The position numbers and the translations under genes were made by a program. Of a DNA stretch of 64,000 nucleotides, positions 13,995-22,386 are shown one piece after another; positions within the stretch are counted from its first letter, which is position 1; each line of letters begins with the position of its first letter. The DNA is from a virus. The DNA lies in IMG/VR virus record IMGVR_UViG_3300042453_002354, positions 1 through 64,000 of that record; one strand, 5' to 3'. The notes under the pieces were generated by a model. It saw nothing but the letters and a program-made list of their open reading frames with translations. It did no database searches and was not told the origin of the DNA.

Positions 13995-16163
13995 ATGGAA
14001 GGTTCTTTATCACCGATAATCTACAAAGCACAAAGCCACGATGGTCCCAAAACCATAGAACTAAAAAGATCTGGCAAAAATAAATGGACTGTAGAAGGAG
14101 ATGAGAATCCCGAAACTTCCACATCAACAGTATTGCCCCATTTGATGTCAGAAAGAAATCAAGCTAAAAATAATAATTTAAAATCTCAAAAAAATCCGTA
14201 TGGTCAATTAACCTTAGCGGGTATGGGAGACGCACTAAAGTCCATTTCGCCTGCATTTGCACTAGGACTTGCATCCTTTGGACCAAATACTCAAAAATTA
14301 ATGGCATTGGCGGCCGCCGGATACGGAGTATATAAGGAGGCAAAACAAGGTTCAATCGAAAGGAGAGAAAAGTACAGAGATTGGATGACAGAAAATCAAA
14401 GTGACGTAAATCTACAAAGAATGAATCCTCCTGTATTTGCCGATGTTAGTGCAGCAGGTGCATATGCAAATCAAACTAATGAGGACATTGGAAAACAAGT
14501 TGTAAAACAATTAGAAATCTCTAACAATCTACAAAGAGAATATTTGGATTTTCTTTATGATCAAAGAGAAACTGGTACAAAACCAGAAGGTTCCGCATTT
14601 AAAGAAAAAATTAAAAATAAAGAAGATCAAACTGATAAAATTCAAGAACAAAGTCAATCATTTTTTGGTAAAATAAAAGATTTTATATTTGGAATGGGTT
14701 CAGCAACTGCGGCATTAGCTTTATTTCCAAAATCTATTAAAAAAATCATTTCAGCTATAACATCAATAGTTGGTGGTTTGGCCGGTGGAAAGGTCGCAAA
14801 ATCAATCGCAAAGGTGGCTACAAAGGCCGCTAAATCGGTAAGTAGTGTCGCAAAGGTTGCAACAAATGCTATCACAAAAGGTATAGCAAAAACTGGTGCT
14901 GGAAAAATTATATCAAAGTCTGCAAAATCTGCGTTTGAAAAAATAGCACCAAAAGTTATTGGTAAAAATGTTGGTAAATCTGCATTGAAAAAAATACCAA
15001 TAGCGGGCGCCATAGCCGGCGGACTGTTTGCAATACAAAGAGCCTTTGAGGGCGACTGGACTGGAGCCGGAATGGAAATAGCATCCGGTGCGGCCAGCAC
15101 CATACCTGGTCTTGGAACCGCAGCATCTGTAGGAATAGATCTTGCATTGGCCGCAAGGGATTTATCACAAGAAGACGATGGTATTAGTGTGTCATCCGAA
15201 TCTGCTACGAACGTAATGCCTGCACCACAACCGGCCCCCGTACCAAGATCTAATGTAATGAATCGTCGTAGTAGTATCAGAACATCAGGCGGTGTTGCCG
15301 GTATGATACCTCCTGCACCGATACCGGCACCAAAGACAAAAGGCAAACTTGAGCCTGAGATGCAAGCAATGCTAACTAGTGTTGCCGAAAAACACGGAAT
15401 AGATCCTGCGGCCTTTATTGCAATGGCAGGACACGAATCTGGATTTAATCCTAGTGCAGTCAGTCCAACTGGTGCTATGGGACTGTTTCAATTTACAAAA
15501 GGAACTGGAAGACAGTATGCGGAGAAATTAGGATTCAGTGGTGATTTAAATCAAATAAGAATGGACCCTATGAAAAATGCGGAAATGGCGGCCGCATTAT
15601 ATAAAGATAATTTGAAATCTATGCAAGCTGTAATGAAGGAAAGCGGATTTACAGACGAAGCAACGGCCGCATATCTTGCACATAACTTAGGTGCAGGAGG
15701 AGCTAAGTCATTATTGAGACAATATGGAGCAAATCCGAATGCGCCTCTGCAATTGACTAGAGATATGGCCTTAAATCCTGCTAATTTTAGAGGAGTAGCA
15801 ACACCTGCACAGGCACTTCAAAGATTATCTAACGTTGCAGGCAGTTCTTCCGCCGAGGCTTATAGACAAAAATATCAAATTGGTCAAATGAGTGTGTCAC
15901 CATCTGTTCAAAATATGTCCGTTGAACCATCGGTACCCTCTATGTCACGGGCACTTGCGAGCAATTCTGCACAGAATGCAGGATTACAAACCTCCATGAA
16001 TGCAAGAACCGCACAATCGTCGCCAGTTATTATGAATAATATGTCGAGTGTAGGAGGAAATGGTGGTGCTTCGACACCACCAAGAGGTAATATTAAACCA
16101 AGACCAGAAGAGCCATATTTTTATGAATTGCAGAAAAAGGCATTATTAAGTTCCGTTTCCTAA
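13995..16163 (+). CDS. Tail-associated lysozyme / hub protein with SLT domain
   Basis: 722 aa from the ATG at 13995 (AAGG upstream); an earlier in-frame ATG at 13956 lies within the previous gene and lacks a site. The N-terminal part (1-240) is mixed; residues about 245-345 are Lys/Ala/Gly-rich and alternately hydrophobic; residues about 455-600 form a lytic transglycosylase domain (EKHGIDPAAFIAMAGHESGFNP with catalytic Glu, then GAMGLFQFTKGTGRQYA). The C-terminus is Ser/Asn-rich. Likely the peptidoglycan-cutting part of the baseplate hub, playing the role gp5 plays in T4. Confidence 0.82.
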   Translation: MEGSLSPIIYKAQSHDGPKTIELKRSGKNKWTVEGDENPETSTSTVLPHLMSERNQAKNNNLKSQKNPYGQLTLAGMGDALKSISPAFALGLASFGPNTQKLMALAAAGYGVYKEAKQGSIERREKYRDWMTENQSDVNLQRMNPPVFADVSAAGAYANQTNEDIGKQVVKQLEISNNLQREYLDFLYDQRETGTKPEGSAFKEKIKNKEDQTDKIQEQSQSFFGKIKDFIFGMGSATAALALFPKSIKKIISAITSIVGGLAGGKVAKSIAKVATKAAKSVSSVAKVATNAITKGIAKTGAGKIISKSAKSAFEKIAPKVIGKNVGKSALKKIPIAGAIAGGLFAIQRAFEGDWTGAGMEIASGAASTIPGLGTAASVGIDLALAARDLSQEDDGISVSSESATNVMPAPQPAPVPRSNVMNRRSSIRTSGGVAGMIPPAPIPAPKTKGKLEPEMQAMLTSVAEKHGIDPAAFIAMAGHESGFNPSAVSPTGAMGLFQFTKGTGRQYAEKLGFSGDLNQIRMDPMKNAEMAAALYKDNLKSMQAVMKESGFTDEATAAYLAHNLGAGGAKSLLRQYGANPNAPLQLTRDMALNPANFRGVATPAQALQRLSNVAGSSSAEAYRQKYQIGQMSVSPSVQNMSVEPSVPSMSRALASNSAQNAGLQTSMNARTAQSSPVIMNNMSSVGGNGGASTPPRGNIKPRPEEPYFYELQKKALLSSVS

Positions 16164-16543
16164 AAGGTGGAATCAATATCTCTGACACAACTCATTGTTT
16201 TTGATATGTTATTGAAGTTTCCTGATATGTGTAGTTTGTACATATACATACCATCAATCTTTTTTAGAAATTCAACACTACAGTATACTCGTGAATTGCA
16301 ACATACAGACAAAGAACTATTCGTTCTTCTAATTCCCTTCTCGCTAGATTCATATTTGCCCCATACCCTGTGCGATGTATAGTTTTGTTTGAATTCTGGA
16401 TTACCAAACTCAAACAACTTTTGATCGTTTGGTTCAGTCTTTTTAGGTGACGAGAAGATTACAAGGACCAGAACAGTTAAGGCAATTGAAACAAAGACAG
16501 GAAACGAAAATACAAAGTACCAAAACAAACGATCTTTTTTCAT
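16160..16543 (-). CDS. Membrane-anchored hypothetical protein (127 aa)
   Basis: Start at 16543 (MKKDRLFWYFVFSF) is chosen because GGAG lies 8 bases before it. One N-terminal hydrophobic segment (residues about 6-30) then a hydrophilic, presumably periplasmic domain with five Cys, including adjacent VCC and SCVRD, that could form disulfides. It converges with the tail lysozyme gene, overlapping by 4 bases, and lies after the gp32 terminator. Function unknown. Confidence 0.65.
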   Translation of the reverse strand: MKKDRLFWYFVFSFPVFVSIALTVLVLVIFSSPKKTEPNDQKLFEFGNPEFKQNYTSHRVWGKYESSEKGIRRTNSSLSVCCNSRVYCSVEFLKKIDGMYMYKLHISGNFNNISKTMSCVRDIDSTF

Positions 16544-16563
16544 TTTTTTCTCCATCATATTAA

Positions 16564-16586
16564 TGTGGGTGGTAACACCACCCACA
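16564..16586 (-). terminator. Stem-loop after gp32
   Basis: Perfect 10-bp GC-rich stem TGTGGGTGGT/ACCACCCACA with a 3-base loop, 12 bases after the gp32 stop on the minus strand. No long T-run follows, so termination could be partial; it may also stabilise the gp32 message. Confidence 0.65.
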
Positions 16587-16597
16587 CATCAGTATAG

Positions 16598-17530
16598 TTA
16601 AACGCCGTCAACTTTACTCATCAATTGATTCAGAAATTCAAATTCATCACTTTCATCAGTCGTGGAAGCAAATGGACTTGGCGAATCATCCTCATCTTCT
16701 TCAGTAAATGCAGGCGCTACGGGTTTATTTGGTATGACAGCATTTTCCGGTGCTCTCTTACCATCAGAACCAGTCACTCTCAAGAATCTTGCTTCAAGTT
16801 CCTCATAGGTCTTGAATTGATCTGGAGCAACGATAGCTTGTAAACTATGACATCTAGACCATAATTCATCATAGTCTGAATCTGAACCATTGTCAATAAC
16901 TTCCGAAGGTTCATCCCATTCACAAGTATCAAAATTAGCATAACCAGAAACCTTTCTTATGTCAAGAACAAAGTTTCTACCAGTCCAAAAGTCAAATGGA
17001 TCTGTTGGCTTTTTTGGTTTTAGTCCAGTTTGCGGCGGTAAGATTAGTGAGCTAACCTTCTCGAATATCTTAATTCCGTACTTGAAGAGAAACACCTGTC
17101 CATTGTTCTCAGGTTTCGCAGGGTCGTTGATTACGAGAACATTAGATACATAGTGTAGTCTTCGCTTACGTTCTCTTACAGTTCGTCGTTCTGGCGAATT
17201 GTCATCAGAAGTGGCATTCCACAACTTTCCATTAGATTCAGCTACAGGATCTTTCCCACCCAAGGTAGTTAAAGATCTTTCGATATACCAGCCGCCTGGA
17301 CCTTTAAATGCGTGATCCCAATACTTAACGAATGGAGCATTTTCACCCTTTGGTGCTGGCAGAAATCGAATAATCGCTGAACCATTTCCAGCCTTATCTA
17401 GTGTTGCCTTCCAATACTTATTATCTTCAGTTGAATTATCTTTGCCCTTAGAAAGATCTTCTAATTGCTTCTGCAAAGATTCTAAATTAGATTTATGACT
17501 TGATCTAAGATCAGATATTGATTTTGCCAT
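16598..17530 (-). CDS. gp32: Single-stranded DNA-binding protein gp32
   Basis: 310 aa. Start at 17530 (MAKSISDLRSSHKSN) has AGAGGA upstream; the longer frame to 17623 overlaps gp59. N-terminal basic tail for cooperative binding; OB core with GSAIIRFLPAPKG, HAFKGPGGWYIERSL, NVLVINDPAKPENNGQVFLFKYG and NFVLDIRKVSGY; C-terminal acidic tail (EEDEDDSP, DESDEFEF) for binding other replication proteins. The zinc ligands of T4 gp32 (Cys77/87/90) are absent, as in cyanophage relatives. Gene order gp33-gp59-gp32 is as in T4. Confidence 0.93.
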   Translation of the reverse strand: MAKSISDLRSSHKSNLESLQKQLEDLSKGKDNSTEDNKYWKATLDKAGNGSAIIRFLPAPKGENAPFVKYWDHAFKGPGGWYIERSLTTLGGKDPVAESNGKLWNATSDDNSPERRTVRERKRRLHYVSNVLVINDPAKPENNGQVFLFKYGIKIFEKVSSLILPPQTGLKPKKPTDPFDFWTGRNFVLDIRKVSGYANFDTCEWDEPSEVIDNGSDSDYDELWSRCHSLQAIVAPDQFKTYEELEARFLRVTGSDGKRAPENAVIPNKPVAPAFTEEDEDDSPSPFASTTDESDEFEFLNQLMSKVDGV

Positions 17531-17534
17531 TTTA

Positions 17535-18146
17535 TTATCCTCTTTTATTATTATTAAACTTATCCACAGAACACATATTAATGATGACATCTTTATACAT
17601 TGATTGCTTTTTGATGTCAACAAATTTTTCGTACTTTGTCCAGATTTTTAAAGATTCACACAAAACTATATCATCGTAGTATTTTGACCAAATTTGAAAA
17701 ATATTCAAAAGTTTGTGTAGAATTATTAAAGTTTCTAATTTAATCTCACCCTTTCTGGTCATTCTATAAACCACAGGCAATTCTTCCGACTTTGGCGATA
17801 ACATACTGTTGAAATCACCAGCCTGTATTATATTATGCATATCATTCTTAAAGTTGTATGACAATGCAGACAGATCTTTTATCTTATTGTGATAATTTTC
17901 TTCACTACCACTTTCAAGTAAATTGTTTAACCATATGTTTGGATTTTTTATTAGATTTGATATGCATAACCATTTGTATGATTCTATGTCGTATCTTTTC
18001 ATTAATGCAAAACAGGTCAATTCATTATTTTTCATGTAAGTCTTAGAGACTTTACAATTGCCAGAATATTTAAAATAATCGTACTTCGTGGTGAAATGTT
18101 TCTGTAAAGCTCTAAACATTACATAATAATTTTCAACTTTGCTCAT
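17535..18146 (-). CDS. gp59: Helicase loader gp59
   Basis: 203 aa, all-helical; matches T4 gp59 in length (217 aa) and in patterns such as KYDYFKYSG near the N-terminus, LCISNLIKNPNIWL, LSALSYNFKNDMHNII and a C-terminal LETLIILHKLLNIF. gp59 loads gp41 helicase onto gp32-covered forks. Lies 4 bases before gp32 and abuts gp33, conserving T4 order. Confidence 0.85.
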   Translation of the reverse strand: MSKVENYYVMFRALQKHFTTKYDYFKYSGNCKVSKTYMKNNELTCFALMKRYDIESYKWLCISNLIKNPNIWLNNLLESGSEENYHNKIKDLSALSYNFKNDMHNIIQAGDFNSMLSPKSEELPVVYRMTRKGEIKLETLIILHKLLNIFQIWSKYYDDIVLCESLKIWTKYEKFVDIKKQSMYKDVIINMCSVDKFNNNKRG

Positions 18147-18421
18147 CAGAATAATTTTTTTGAACTTTTTTTGGTTTTGGTTCTAATTAGATTTAATTGA
18201 ATGGCTTCTTGTTTTAGCGAGAAGCTAATATTTGGAGTGATTAGTTTTTTGATCACAGCATGATCAACATCATATTCATTCGTAAATTCCATAATAGATT
18301 CAAGGTATGACAATCCCGTTTGAACCTTAGCTTCAATCATCATTGAAAACTTTTCTGGCGTTAATATTTTAACTTGATTTGTGGCTGTATCTAAACACTC
18401 CATTTGCTTTTTTCTCGCCAT
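18146..18421 (-). CDS. gp33: Late transcription co-activator gp33
   Basis: 91 aa from MARKKQMECLDT. The C-terminal part LSYLESIMEFTNEYDVDHAVIKKLI...LKQEAIQLNLIR aligns by eye with T4 gp33 (SYLEATTAFLEENSIPETQFAKFI...IQSEAIDENLLR). gp33 bridges RNA polymerase, late sigma gp55 and the gp45 clamp. An in-frame ATG at 18475 is rejected because it lies inside the promoter at 18447-18475. Shorter than T4 gp33 (112 aa). Confidence 0.85.
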   Translation of the reverse strand: MARKKQMECLDTATNQVKILTPEKFSMMIEAKVQTGLSYLESIMEFTNEYDVDHAVIKKLITPNISFSLKQEAIQLNLIRTKTKKSSKKLF

Positions 18422-18446
18422 CAGAATTTGTCCATAGTCAAATATT

Positions 18447-18475
18447 ATACTAAACCGTATCGAGAAAAAAGTCAA
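18447..18475 (-). promoter_or_regulatory. Sigma70-type promoter TTGACT-N17-TAGTAT
   Basis: -35 TTGACT (18470-18475), -10 TAGTAT (18447-18452), 17-base spacing on the minus strand, start near 18440 and 19 nt before the gp33 ATG. A TATAAT-like hexamer 3 bases further down is an alternative -10. Would express gp33, gp59 and gp32. Confidence 0.5.
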
Positions 18476-18502
18476 ATAAAATGTTGATTATTTTTTAATA
18501 TG

Positions 18503-18661
18503 TTACTTTTTGAACATATTTTTTGCTACCGTCTTATAATGCTCTTTGATCTTTGCTACGATCTTTTCAGCCATGACCTTCTTGAAAGATTCTTCGGCTT
18601 TTACGGCATCATTATTTTTGACGGACTTTAATAATTCTTTTAGGGCATCTTTACTCGACAT
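18503..18661 (-). CDS. Prohead core protein, gp67-like (52 aa)
   Basis: A short gene from ATG 18661 to TAA 18503: MSSKDALKELLKSVKNNDAV followed by KAEESFKKVMAEKIVAKIKE. It resembles T4 gp67 (LIEAIKSNDLVAARKLFAEAMAARTIDLIKE) and the DALKELLDSI-type core proteins of cyanophages, small helical scaffolding-core components of the prohead. It lacks the acidic tail of T4 gp67. It lies 3 bases after the gp1-like gene, away from the head genes, which are not in this window. Confidence 0.7.
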   Translation of the reverse strand: MSSKDALKELLKSVKNNDAVKAEESFKKVMAEKIVAKIKEHYKTVAKNMFKK

Positions 18662-18663
18662 GT

Positions 18664-19236
18664 TTAGCTTCCTATAAATTGAGCATTTATGTTGTGGTAT
18701 ATATATTCAATCTTTTTATGTAAATCATCCACACTCGCATCATTATTTATAATGTGATTCCACTCGCCGAAATCAGACAAGGCCAGTTCGGACTCATTTT
18801 GTGCGCCAGGTAGAGGTGCATTATCTAGTTCTGGTCTATCTATTCTTATAGTAACTATTTTTGCATTACAATCTTCAAGTGACTTTTTGGTGTAATAATA
18901 TTCGTTTGGATATCTAAAATCTGTTATTACAACTTTATCGAGTCCTGAATTTTTGACTTCTTCGCAAACTTGTCTAACCCAAATATGCGGATCTCTATTT
19001 CTTTGCTCTCTGCCAAAATCTTGCAATATTTGTCTAGGTGTAAGATTGTATCTTGTATCAACCACGGATTTAAGTTCTGTGCTCAACTGTTCCCAAGACA
19101 TATTGTACAATTTGCCAACGTGATACCTAAGTGCATCGGCAAATGCAAATCTCTTAAATCCATGCTTCTCTATCAAGTGTAATGCAGCAGTATCTTTGCC
19201 ACGATACATTCTGTGACCAAACATAATCACCAACAT
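18664..19236 (-). CDS. gp1: Deoxynucleoside monophosphate kinase, gp1-like
   Basis: 190 aa from MLVIMFGHRMYRGKDT; GGAG 7 bases upstream fixes the start at 19236 rather than 19278. P-loop kinase: GHRMYRGKDT (an unusual GX5GKD spacing), FADALRYHVGKLY, TPRQILQDFGREQR-like lid, and TDFRYPNEYYY. Expected to phosphorylate dNMPs to dNDPs for phage DNA synthesis, as T4 gp1 does. Shorter than T4 gp1 (241 aa). Confidence 0.82.
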   Translation of the reverse strand: MLVIMFGHRMYRGKDTAALHLIEKHGFKRFAFADALRYHVGKLYNMSWEQLSTELKSVVDTRYNLTPRQILQDFGREQRNRDPHIWVRQVCEEVKNSGLDKVVITDFRYPNEYYYTKKSLEDCNAKIVTIRIDRPELDNAPLPGAQNESELALSDFGEWNHIINNDASVDDLHKKIEYIYHNINAQFIGS

Positions 19237-19267
19237 AATAAACTCCAATATAATAAATGATAGGTGA

Positions 19268-20062
19268 TTATAATACACCTAGTCGCATTTTTGCAAGTAA
19301 ATATTTCTTTACAAAACCAGATCTTACGATATCATCTATTGTAAATTTTACACAACCAAACTCTTCCATATCATGTACAATAGATATCAGTTCATGAATA
19401 CCAGTTTCCATCTTTTTATGCATTTGCAAATCATTTTGTGCGGTGTCACCACACAATATTAATCTTGTGTTTTTACCAACTCGTGTCAACAAAGAATCTA
19501 TTTCATGAAATGTACAGTTTTGCGCTTCATCTAATATTATGATTGCATCGTCTATGTTTAAACCTCTTATGTAAGAAGTTGACATAAACTCATAATATCC
19601 CTTTGTTTTCAGTATATCGTAAGTATCCGCTCTTAGTGTCATATGTTTAAAAATATCTCTATATGGCATTTCATACAGAGCCATTTTTTCTGCTAATGAA
19701 CCAGGAAGAAATCCCTGATCTCTGGTAGTAACAGCACTTCTGACGATATAAATTTTGCTCACAGTTCCAGCTTTTAATTCTTTTAGTGCAAAATAAATTG
19801 CTAAAAAAGTTTTACCAGATCCCGCCGCACCAAATAATAACAAATTTTTCTCATTTGACCAATGATCAAATGCTAATTTTTGGTTTTCTGTTATTGGCTC
19901 TATGGACTTTAAATCGTACATGCGCCTCAATAATTTTTTTTGTCGTCGTCTCTTATCTTCTATTTTAATTGATCTATCTTCAATTTCAGCATTTTCAATA
20001 TTTTCAAATTCGGATAAATCAATATCTTCTAGGTTGTAGTTTAGGTAGTTGTCGTTTTTCAT
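19268..20062 (-). CDS. phoH: PhoH-like ATPase
   Basis: 264 aa. Walker A GAAGSGKT at residues 78-85, followed by FLAIYFAL, GFLPGSLAEKM, and Walker B AIIILDEAQN near 163-172, then LTRVGKNTRLILCGDTAQND: the full PhoH helicase-like ATPase signature. It has an acidic N-terminal 30-residue extension. phoH is among the most common genes of marine phages; its function in infection is not settled and a phosphate-stress role is only inferred. Starts right after the FmdB-type gene stop. Confidence 0.93.
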   Translation of the reverse strand: MKNDNYLNYNLEDIDLSEFENIENAEIEDRSIKIEDKRRRQKKLLRRMYDLKSIEPITENQKLAFDHWSNEKNLLLFGAAGSGKTFLAIYFALKELKAGTVSKIYIVRSAVTTRDQGFLPGSLAEKMALYEMPYRDIFKHMTLRADTYDILKTKGYYEFMSTSYIRGLNIDDAIIILDEAQNCTFHEIDSLLTRVGKNTRLILCGDTAQNDLQMHKKMETGIHELISIVHDMEEFGCVKFTIDDIVRSGFVKKYLLAKMRLGVL

Positions 20063-20317
20063 TTATACTTGAATGTTTGCCTTTGGACCTAGCCTCTTCT
20101 TCATTTCCTGCATTCTTTCAGTAAATGCTCCATGAGGCTTTTTTACACCGATACGAATTGGATCTGCTATTAGTGGCGAACCCACGATAAGCAGTATTGA
20201 TTGTTCTGTGTTGCATTGAGGACAAGGAGACAAAGTAGGTAAATTGCGGTCATCGATTTTTAAAACCTCCTCGAAAGTGTGTAGACATTGCTGACATTGA
20301 TAATCGTATGTTGGCAT
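20063..20317 (-). CDS. FmdB-type zinc-ribbon protein
   Basis: 84 aa starting MPTYDYQCQQCLHTFEEV, with CQQC and CPQC pairs as in FmdB-family ribbons. The 20317 start (GGAG about 10 bases upstream) is preferred to an ATG five codons earlier. C-terminal tail KKPHGAFTERMQEMKKRLGP is conserved in phage homologues and may be the interaction site. Second member of the family in this window (see 1973-2170). Likely small metal-binding regulator; target unknown. Confidence 0.87.
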   Translation of the reverse strand: MPTYDYQCQQCLHTFEEVLKIDDRNLPTLSPCPQCNTEQSILLIVGSPLIADPIRIGVKKPHGAFTERMQEMKKRLGPKANIQV

Positions 20318-20422
20318 ACAATCTATCTCCATTTATTTATTAAAATTCGAGACTTTCATTTCAACTTTTTTTCTTAATAATATTAAATACTATTTTTGTA
20401 AACTTAATTTAACTATAACACA

Positions 20423-21088
20423 CTATTGATTTCTAATCAAGTGTAGTTGTTGTTTATATAAATTTATTTGTTCTTGTGATGGCGTATAATACTTAGGTTC
20501 GCAAAGATTCCATACCAAACCACCGTGATTATGCTTTAACAATTCCGGATCAAGTTTATGTTGAAAATAGTGTTGCAATTCGTGTCTATAGACCATTGCT
20601 ATATCATAGTTTTCAACAAGAAATATGGTTTCTGTTTCTGGTTCATATAATCCCACAACAGACAAGAATCCTATATTTCCGATTCTTATTGGACTAAAAT
20701 TCATGTAGTTTTGTTCACTGAAAAATACATTAGGTGAACCATGTGGAAGAACAAAGCATCTAGGTGGCGTTGTCACACTATCTGGTAGTGTTTTATTGTA
20801 TTCTGATACAAATGCTAAATTAGAACAAGATTTAGCTTTATTGAATTGCTGTACTTCATCTATATACTCAGCACAAGGTCTAACTTCTGACCATTTTGTT
20901 TTATTGAATATTTCATGTATAACCGGATTTCTTTTTATGACATCCGTTGCAATTCCAGAATTCGGTAAAGGTTCGCTTAAATCAACCAATAATGAAAAGC
21001 AGTAAAACGTAAAATGAAAGGTCAGTAAAAACAAAGACAAATGAAAAACAAATTTAGAAACCGACCTTAAACTATTTTTCTTCGACAT
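20423..21088 (-). CDS. Membrane-anchored putative zinc metallopeptidase
   Basis: 221 aa. One N-terminal hydrophobic segment (residues about 13-36) and a large, probably periplasmic domain. Residues 169-173 read HELQH, a match to the HExxH zinc-protease motif, inside MVYRHELQHYFQHKL with a hydrophobic residue pattern typical of the active-site helix. A candidate third ligand lies in KHNHGG (185-190) or Glu197. Cys pairs at 72, 88, 111 and 196 could be disulfide bonded. AGGATT precedes the ATG. I know no named family; function as a peptidase is inference. Confidence 0.7.
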   Translation of the reverse strand: MSKKNSLRSVSKFVFHLSLFLLTFHFTFYCFSLLVDLSEPLPNSGIATDVIKRNPVIHEIFNKTKWSEVRPCAEYIDEVQQFNKAKSCSNLAFVSEYNKTLPDSVTTPPRCFVLPHGSPNVFFSEQNYMNFSPIRIGNIGFLSVVGLYEPETETIFLVENYDIAMVYRHELQHYFQHKLDPELLKHNHGGLVWNLCEPKYYTPSQEQINLYKQQLHLIRNQ

Positions 21089-21094
21089 AAAATC

Positions 21095-21523
21095 CTAAAA
21101 AAAGGTATCAGGAAAAACTGATTGTAATTCCTTTTTCGTTAACCCCAAGTCAAGATTTTTGTCTTTTACACTGATCAATATTGTTGCATCTCTAGTATTC
21201 AATTTTCCCAAAATTTTTAAAAAATTCATTTCTCTTTGAACTTTGGTCATATGAGTATTAGCAGACAGAAAATTCTTGTACTCTTTATATATAGTCGAAA
21301 GATTGGCAGGTGCTTCTTCGTGTGGCCAAGATTTTATAGAACCTTCTGGCACACCTACAGCTAGATCGTGCTTAACGATTGGATTGCCATCAAATTGAAG
21401 TCTAAGCAACGTTCTTAGTGCAAGCGTGTCGTGTTCTTTGAGTAATTTCTTTTTGTCTGCCTTTTTGGTTTCTGTCTTTACCGCATCTATCACATCACCC
21501 ACAGTTCTTATTTTAGAAGTCAT
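21095..21523 (-). CDS. Conserved T4-like phage protein (DUF6433-like)
   Basis: 142 aa, GGAGG before the ATG at 21523, overlapping the Rnh stop by 11 bases. Helical; LRTLLRLQFDGNPIVKHDLAVGVPEG and TKVQREMNFLKILGKLNTRDATILISVKD resemble a conserved protein of cyanophage-type T4-like genomes that often neighbours rnh (I believe DUF6433; not verified). Function unknown; location suggests replication or recombination accessory role. Confidence 0.72.
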   Translation of the reverse strand: MTSKIRTVGDVIDAVKTETKKADKKKLLKEHDTLALRTLLRLQFDGNPIVKHDLAVGVPEGSIKSWPHEEAPANLSTIYKEYKNFLSANTHMTKVQREMNFLKILGKLNTRDATILISVKDKNLDLGLTKKELQSVFPDTFF

Positions 21524-22361
21524 TGATATCCTCCAATAACAAATTTAATTGATTCTCGACAAAATATGGAAATAATTTATTCCTACTAGGTATTATGTAT
21601 GACGAATAATTTTGTCTAACTTTATCCTTTATGTCTTCTGGTATTTTTGTAAGATCAATTATTTGTTCATTTCTTTTAAAGTTTCTAAACATTATATCAT
21701 CACAAAATGTTTTAGGATCAGACTTGAGCCAAGTTGCAAGTTTTTCTTTGCGAATTGGTTTCTGATTTTTATCTGAAACAAATGTGTCGTCGGCTGATAA
21801 GAAGTTTGGTACACCATCACCCCTATCACCCTGTAGTATGTGTTCCTTTAAAAATTCCAAAGGATTTGGATGATTCAAGAACCTATTCATAAATGGTGAA
21901 TATTGTCTGATGTTATCAAACCTCTGCAATTGCACAAAATCTTTATCAGCGGAAACTATCATCACACTTTCACCAGAACGAGATTTATCTATTGATAGTG
22001 TGGCGATAATATCATCAGCTTCGGCCTTTTCGACACGTATTACTTTGTACGGAAAGGTTTCCGAGACTTCGTTTCTTATCTTGTTTAGACAATTAAAAAT
22101 TAAATTCCAATCAAATTCGGAATCGTCTCTCCACTTCTTTCTTTGTGCTTTGTAGTATGGAAAAAAATCTTTGCGCCAATAATTTTTATCATCGGCAGCT
22201 AAAACAATTTCTCTGTATTCTGGAAACTTTTTCTTTAGATGTAGTATGTTTGATAGTACTATGTGTCTTACTAAATTCTCATTTATTTCTTTTGTCTTGT
22301 CACTCTTTAATTGTGCCATCAACGATGAGATGATGATCTGATTAAAATCTATAATTAGCAT
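21513..22361 (-). CDS. rnh: RNase H / 5'-3' exonuclease (T4 Rnh, FEN-type)
   Basis: 282 aa (T4 Rnh 305). Flap-nuclease acidic residues are in place: LIIDFNQII at the N-terminus, LAADDKNYWRKDFFPYYKAQRKK near 55-75, EKAEADDIIA near 112-121, VSADKDFVQLQ near 135-145, and GDRGDGVPN near 175-183. It removes lagging-strand primers together with gp32. GGAG precedes the ATG. Confidence 0.92.
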   Translation of the reverse strand: MLIIDFNQIIISSLMAQLKSDKTKEINENLVRHIVLSNILHLKKKFPEYREIVLAADDKNYWRKDFFPYYKAQRKKWRDDSEFDWNLIFNCLNKIRNEVSETFPYKVIRVEKAEADDIIATLSIDKSRSGESVMIVSADKDFVQLQRFDNIRQYSPFMNRFLNHPNPLEFLKEHILQGDRGDGVPNFLSADDTFVSDKNQKPIRKEKLATWLKSDPKTFCDDIMFRNFKRNEQIIDLTKIPEDIKDKVRQNYSSYIIPSRNKLFPYFVENQLNLLLEDINDF

Positions 22362-22386
22362 TTTTATCTCCGAATTATGGAGATTC

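Noticed and set aside
14654-15346. Minus-strand open frame (230 codons) opposite the tail lysozyme
   Set aside because: Antisense to the Ala/Lys/Gly-rich part of the lysozyme gene; hydrophobic low-complexity product and no ribosome site.
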